A stretch of DNA of 64,000 nucleotides. It comes from Platynereis dumerilii. Taxonomy: Eukaryota > Annelida > Polychaeta > Phyllodocida > Nereididae. Positions 62,318 through 64,000 of the stretch are shown here, piece after piece (position 1 is the first letter of the stretch; each line of letters opens with the position of its first letter). The notes below the pieces were generated by a model that saw only the letters and a list, made by a program, of their open reading frames with translations, was not told the origin of the DNA and searched no databases. Location: the NCBI GenBank assembly GCA_026936325.1, contig JAPTHN010000030.1, forward strand, positions 2,046,001-2,110,000, read 5' to 3'. The position numbers and the translations under genes are program-made.

Positions 62318-62595
62318 GAGGGTCGATCGCCGTGCGATAAATGAAATGACAAGGCTGAGAGTCAAGAACATACCCTATTAATTCAGGGATGTCCCGGGTC
62401 TTTCAGTTGCCCCAGCATAGAACACTGGACACAACCCACCTCTATTTAACGTCCCGTGGGCTCGGACAAGGTCAGGGGCTACTTATACATAGAGGCTCAT
62501 AGAGAGGCTGACCCTGCCTAGGCTCGAACCCATGCAGGCCCAGCACTTTCCCATAGCAGCCCGACGCTCTACCAACTGAGCTATCCCATCTCCTC
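62318..62595 (-). repeat. tRNA-headed SINE, family 1 body with a different head
   Basis: Minus strand head GGGATAGCTCAGTTGGTAGA is a textbook A box, with GGGTTCGAGCC as B box about 65 bases on. Downstream it shares with 58840-58980 the body ACCCTATTAATTCAGGGATG ... GTCTTTCAGTTGCCCCAGCA (plus-strand reading). The spacing and poor acceptor pairing rule out a functional tRNA gene. Confidence 0.8.
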
Positions 62596-63060
62596 TTAGT
62601 CTAGTTCAGGCAACAGTAAATGCAACTACAGTTCTAGTGGCTCCATATATAATCCAAGGTTGGTACTACCAGTGACCTAATGGTATAGTGAACTACCTGG
62701 CTATTGTAATGATCTGAGACACCTATTTAAAGACTTGATTTTACTGACTGTAAAATGTATATTTAAGAAAGATTTCAATTGCAATGACTACAACCCCAGG
62801 CTTTCACCATCACAATATGGAATTTTAATTGCTTTCTTATACCATCCGTGGATCGAAGGCTGTTTCCCAAAATGTAATGGGGTCACAGAGGTCATAGAGG
62901 TCACGAAAGGTCACCATCCTGACCCCTGAAGTCTCTGAAAGCCTCCATGTATGACAGTAAGTTAGATAATCAATCATTCTGATCCTTTGATGTGACAGCT
63001 GTAATTACCTTTCAGATCCTTTGATGTGACAGTTATATTCTTTTGATATAAACTCTATGT

Positions 63061-63498
63061 AGGTCAGTAGGACAGATTCATGACAAACTGAAATTATCCT
63101 TAACTAGGTCAACCCTGTCAATGTAATGTAGGTCAGTAACATGAATAATGGCTATAATTACCTGTCATGTATGTAGGTCAACCTCATGAATAATAGTTTC
63201 ATATTCTTTCGTGTCAAAGTGAAATTACCCTAACTAGGTCAACCCTGTCAATGCTATGTAGGTCAGTAACATGAATAATGGCTATAATTACCTGTCATGT
63301 ATGTAGGTCACCTTATGAATAATGGTTTCATATTCTTTCATGTCAAAGTGAAATGACACCTAACTGGGTCAACCCTGTCAATGCTATGTAGGACAGTAAC
63401 ATGAATAATGGTTATAATTACCTGTCATCTATGTAGGCCAAGCTCATAAATAAAATCAGTAAGTAGGTCAACCTCATAACTCATGTGTTAAGTAGGTC
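63061..63498 (+). promoter_or_regulatory. 130-bp tandem repeat with nine AGGTCA sites
   Basis: AACT(A/G)GGTCAACCCTGTCAAT starts units at about 63102, 63232 and 63362, exactly 130 bases apart; the third unit is incomplete. Perfect AGGTCA, the nuclear-receptor half-site, occurs at 63061, 63106, 63130, 63175, 63236, 63260, 63305, 63465 and 63493. The array ends 11 bases before a TATA box. A regulatory role is inferred from position only. Confidence 0.6.
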
Positions 63499-63508
63499 AT
63501 TTGTTTGG

Positions 63509-63517
63509 TATATAAAG
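63509..63517 (+). promoter_or_regulatory. TATA box
   Basis: TATATAAAG lies 97 bases upstream of the ATG at 63614, followed by a pyrimidine-rich CATTTCATTCTC stretch suitable for initiation. Confidence 0.65.
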
Positions 63518-63613
63518 GGTGGAGTAGAATGTCATTTCATTCTCTGCCTGACGACTACATTGAACAGAGCTCATATTCTACCTTGGACTCTCCCTTCTTA
63601 CCTTTGATTAGAC

Positions 63614-64000
63614 ATGGCTTCTGCACAGCTGAAGATTGTCGATCTGAAAACTGGAGCTGTGGCTGGTGATTCTACCAAACAGACTCCTACTTTGTTGGCA
63701 GCGCTTAGTTACGATTTGAGTGACAAGGCGAAAGTCACCGCTCACCCAGGTGACAAGTGGAAGTCGGGGTACCTTACATTTTCTCGAGCCTCTCAGGGAA
63801 GGACTGGCTGGCGTAACGTTCATCTTTCCAAGACCTCCTTTGAAAAGCTTGCTTGTGAACTGGTGCCCTTTCAAGAGGCTTTGAGAGGCAAGGGTGTACA
63901 CAGTGTTGTTTTGACTAAGAAACAACATGTGACCATCTCAATATTTGAACGTGAAGGGAAGGAGAGCCTATACTATTTCAGCATCTTGCACCCGAAAAAG
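63614..64000 (+). CDS. Unrecognised protein, N-terminal 129 residues, runs off the window
   Basis: ATG in a good context (GACATGG) opens 129 codons with no stop and no splice signal before the window edge. Base composition is more balanced than in the surroundings, as in real coding DNA. The segment from about residue 70 (WRNVHLSKTSFEKLACELVP, then VVLTKKQHVTISIF and a tyrosine-rich strand) recalls the strand-helix layout of PC4-like single-stranded-DNA-binding domains. That is a weak pattern match, not an identification. The TATA box and AGGTCA array upstream make it a self-contained transcription unit. It could be a host gene or the first gene of a mobile or viral-derived element lying to the right. 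Confidence 0.6.
   Translation, partial: MASAQLKIVDLKTGAVAGDSTKQTPTLLAALSYDLSDKAKVTAHPGDKWKSGYLTFSRASQGRTGWRNVHLSKTSFEKLACELVPFQEALRGKGVHSVVLTKKQHVTISIFEREGKESLYYFSILHPKK

Noticed and set aside
62480-62595. tRNA gene with intron
   Set aside because: Acceptor arms do not pair and the T arm is degenerate; it shares a body with the other SINE.
63608-63928. 106-codon minus-strand frame
   Set aside because: Antisense shadow of the better supported plus-strand frame with TATA box and ATG.

Overview
The window looks like nuclear DNA from a marine invertebrate animal. It is AT-rich, crowded with GATA/TATC microsatellites, and contains a spliced metazoan receptor gene with LDL-receptor class A exons, tRNA-headed SINEs, and many terminal-inverted-repeat (TIR) DNA elements (Harbinger, Tc1/mariner, hAT, MULE-like and TTAA-target types) plus a Penelope-like element. 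Codon use and splice sites are those of an animal. I cannot name the species; a hemichordate, echinoderm or other invertebrate deuterostome would fit, but that is inference.

Layout: 0-2.7 kb has a higher-order GATA repeat and an uninterrupted Harbinger (HARBI1-type) transposase frame on the minus strand, followed by a GC-rich, hairpin-rich stretch. From 2.7 to 31.7 kb there is no convincing host gene. This is a mosaic of a few old multi-kb repeat blocks (called A, B and C here) recurring in both orientations, into which younger elements have inserted. These include a 917-bp mariner-type element inside a GATA array, a 485-bp near-perfect palindrome with its empty site visible in sister copies, a Penelope-like element with inverted 110-bp arms, a 4.0-kb TIR element, and two copies of a 0.69-kb Tc1-like element.

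From 32.3 to 45.0 kb, on the minus strand, lies the best host gene. It has four phase-1 exons that join without a frame break into a 318-residue type I membrane protein: signal peptide, two LDLa modules, Thr/Ser stalk, one membrane span and a cytoplasmic tail with three PPxY motifs. This resembles the LDLRAD3/LDLRAD4/PMEPA1 group of NEDD4-ligase adaptors. Intron 2 holds a 48-bp minisatellite. Intron 3 (8.7 kb) holds several nested palindromic or TIR elements and three decayed exon-like pieces of another gene.

From 45 to 63 kb the sequence is again mostly repeats: a MULE-like foldback, hAT MITEs, an ACGTACGT-rich palindrome, a Tc1 element whose transposase 3' half is duplicated head to head, a TTAA-flanked element split by a SINE, and further SINEs, including two that share a body but carry different tRNA heads. 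At the right edge a TATA box, preceded by a 130-bp tandem repeat with nine AGGTCA half-sites, leads into an open reading frame that runs off the window.
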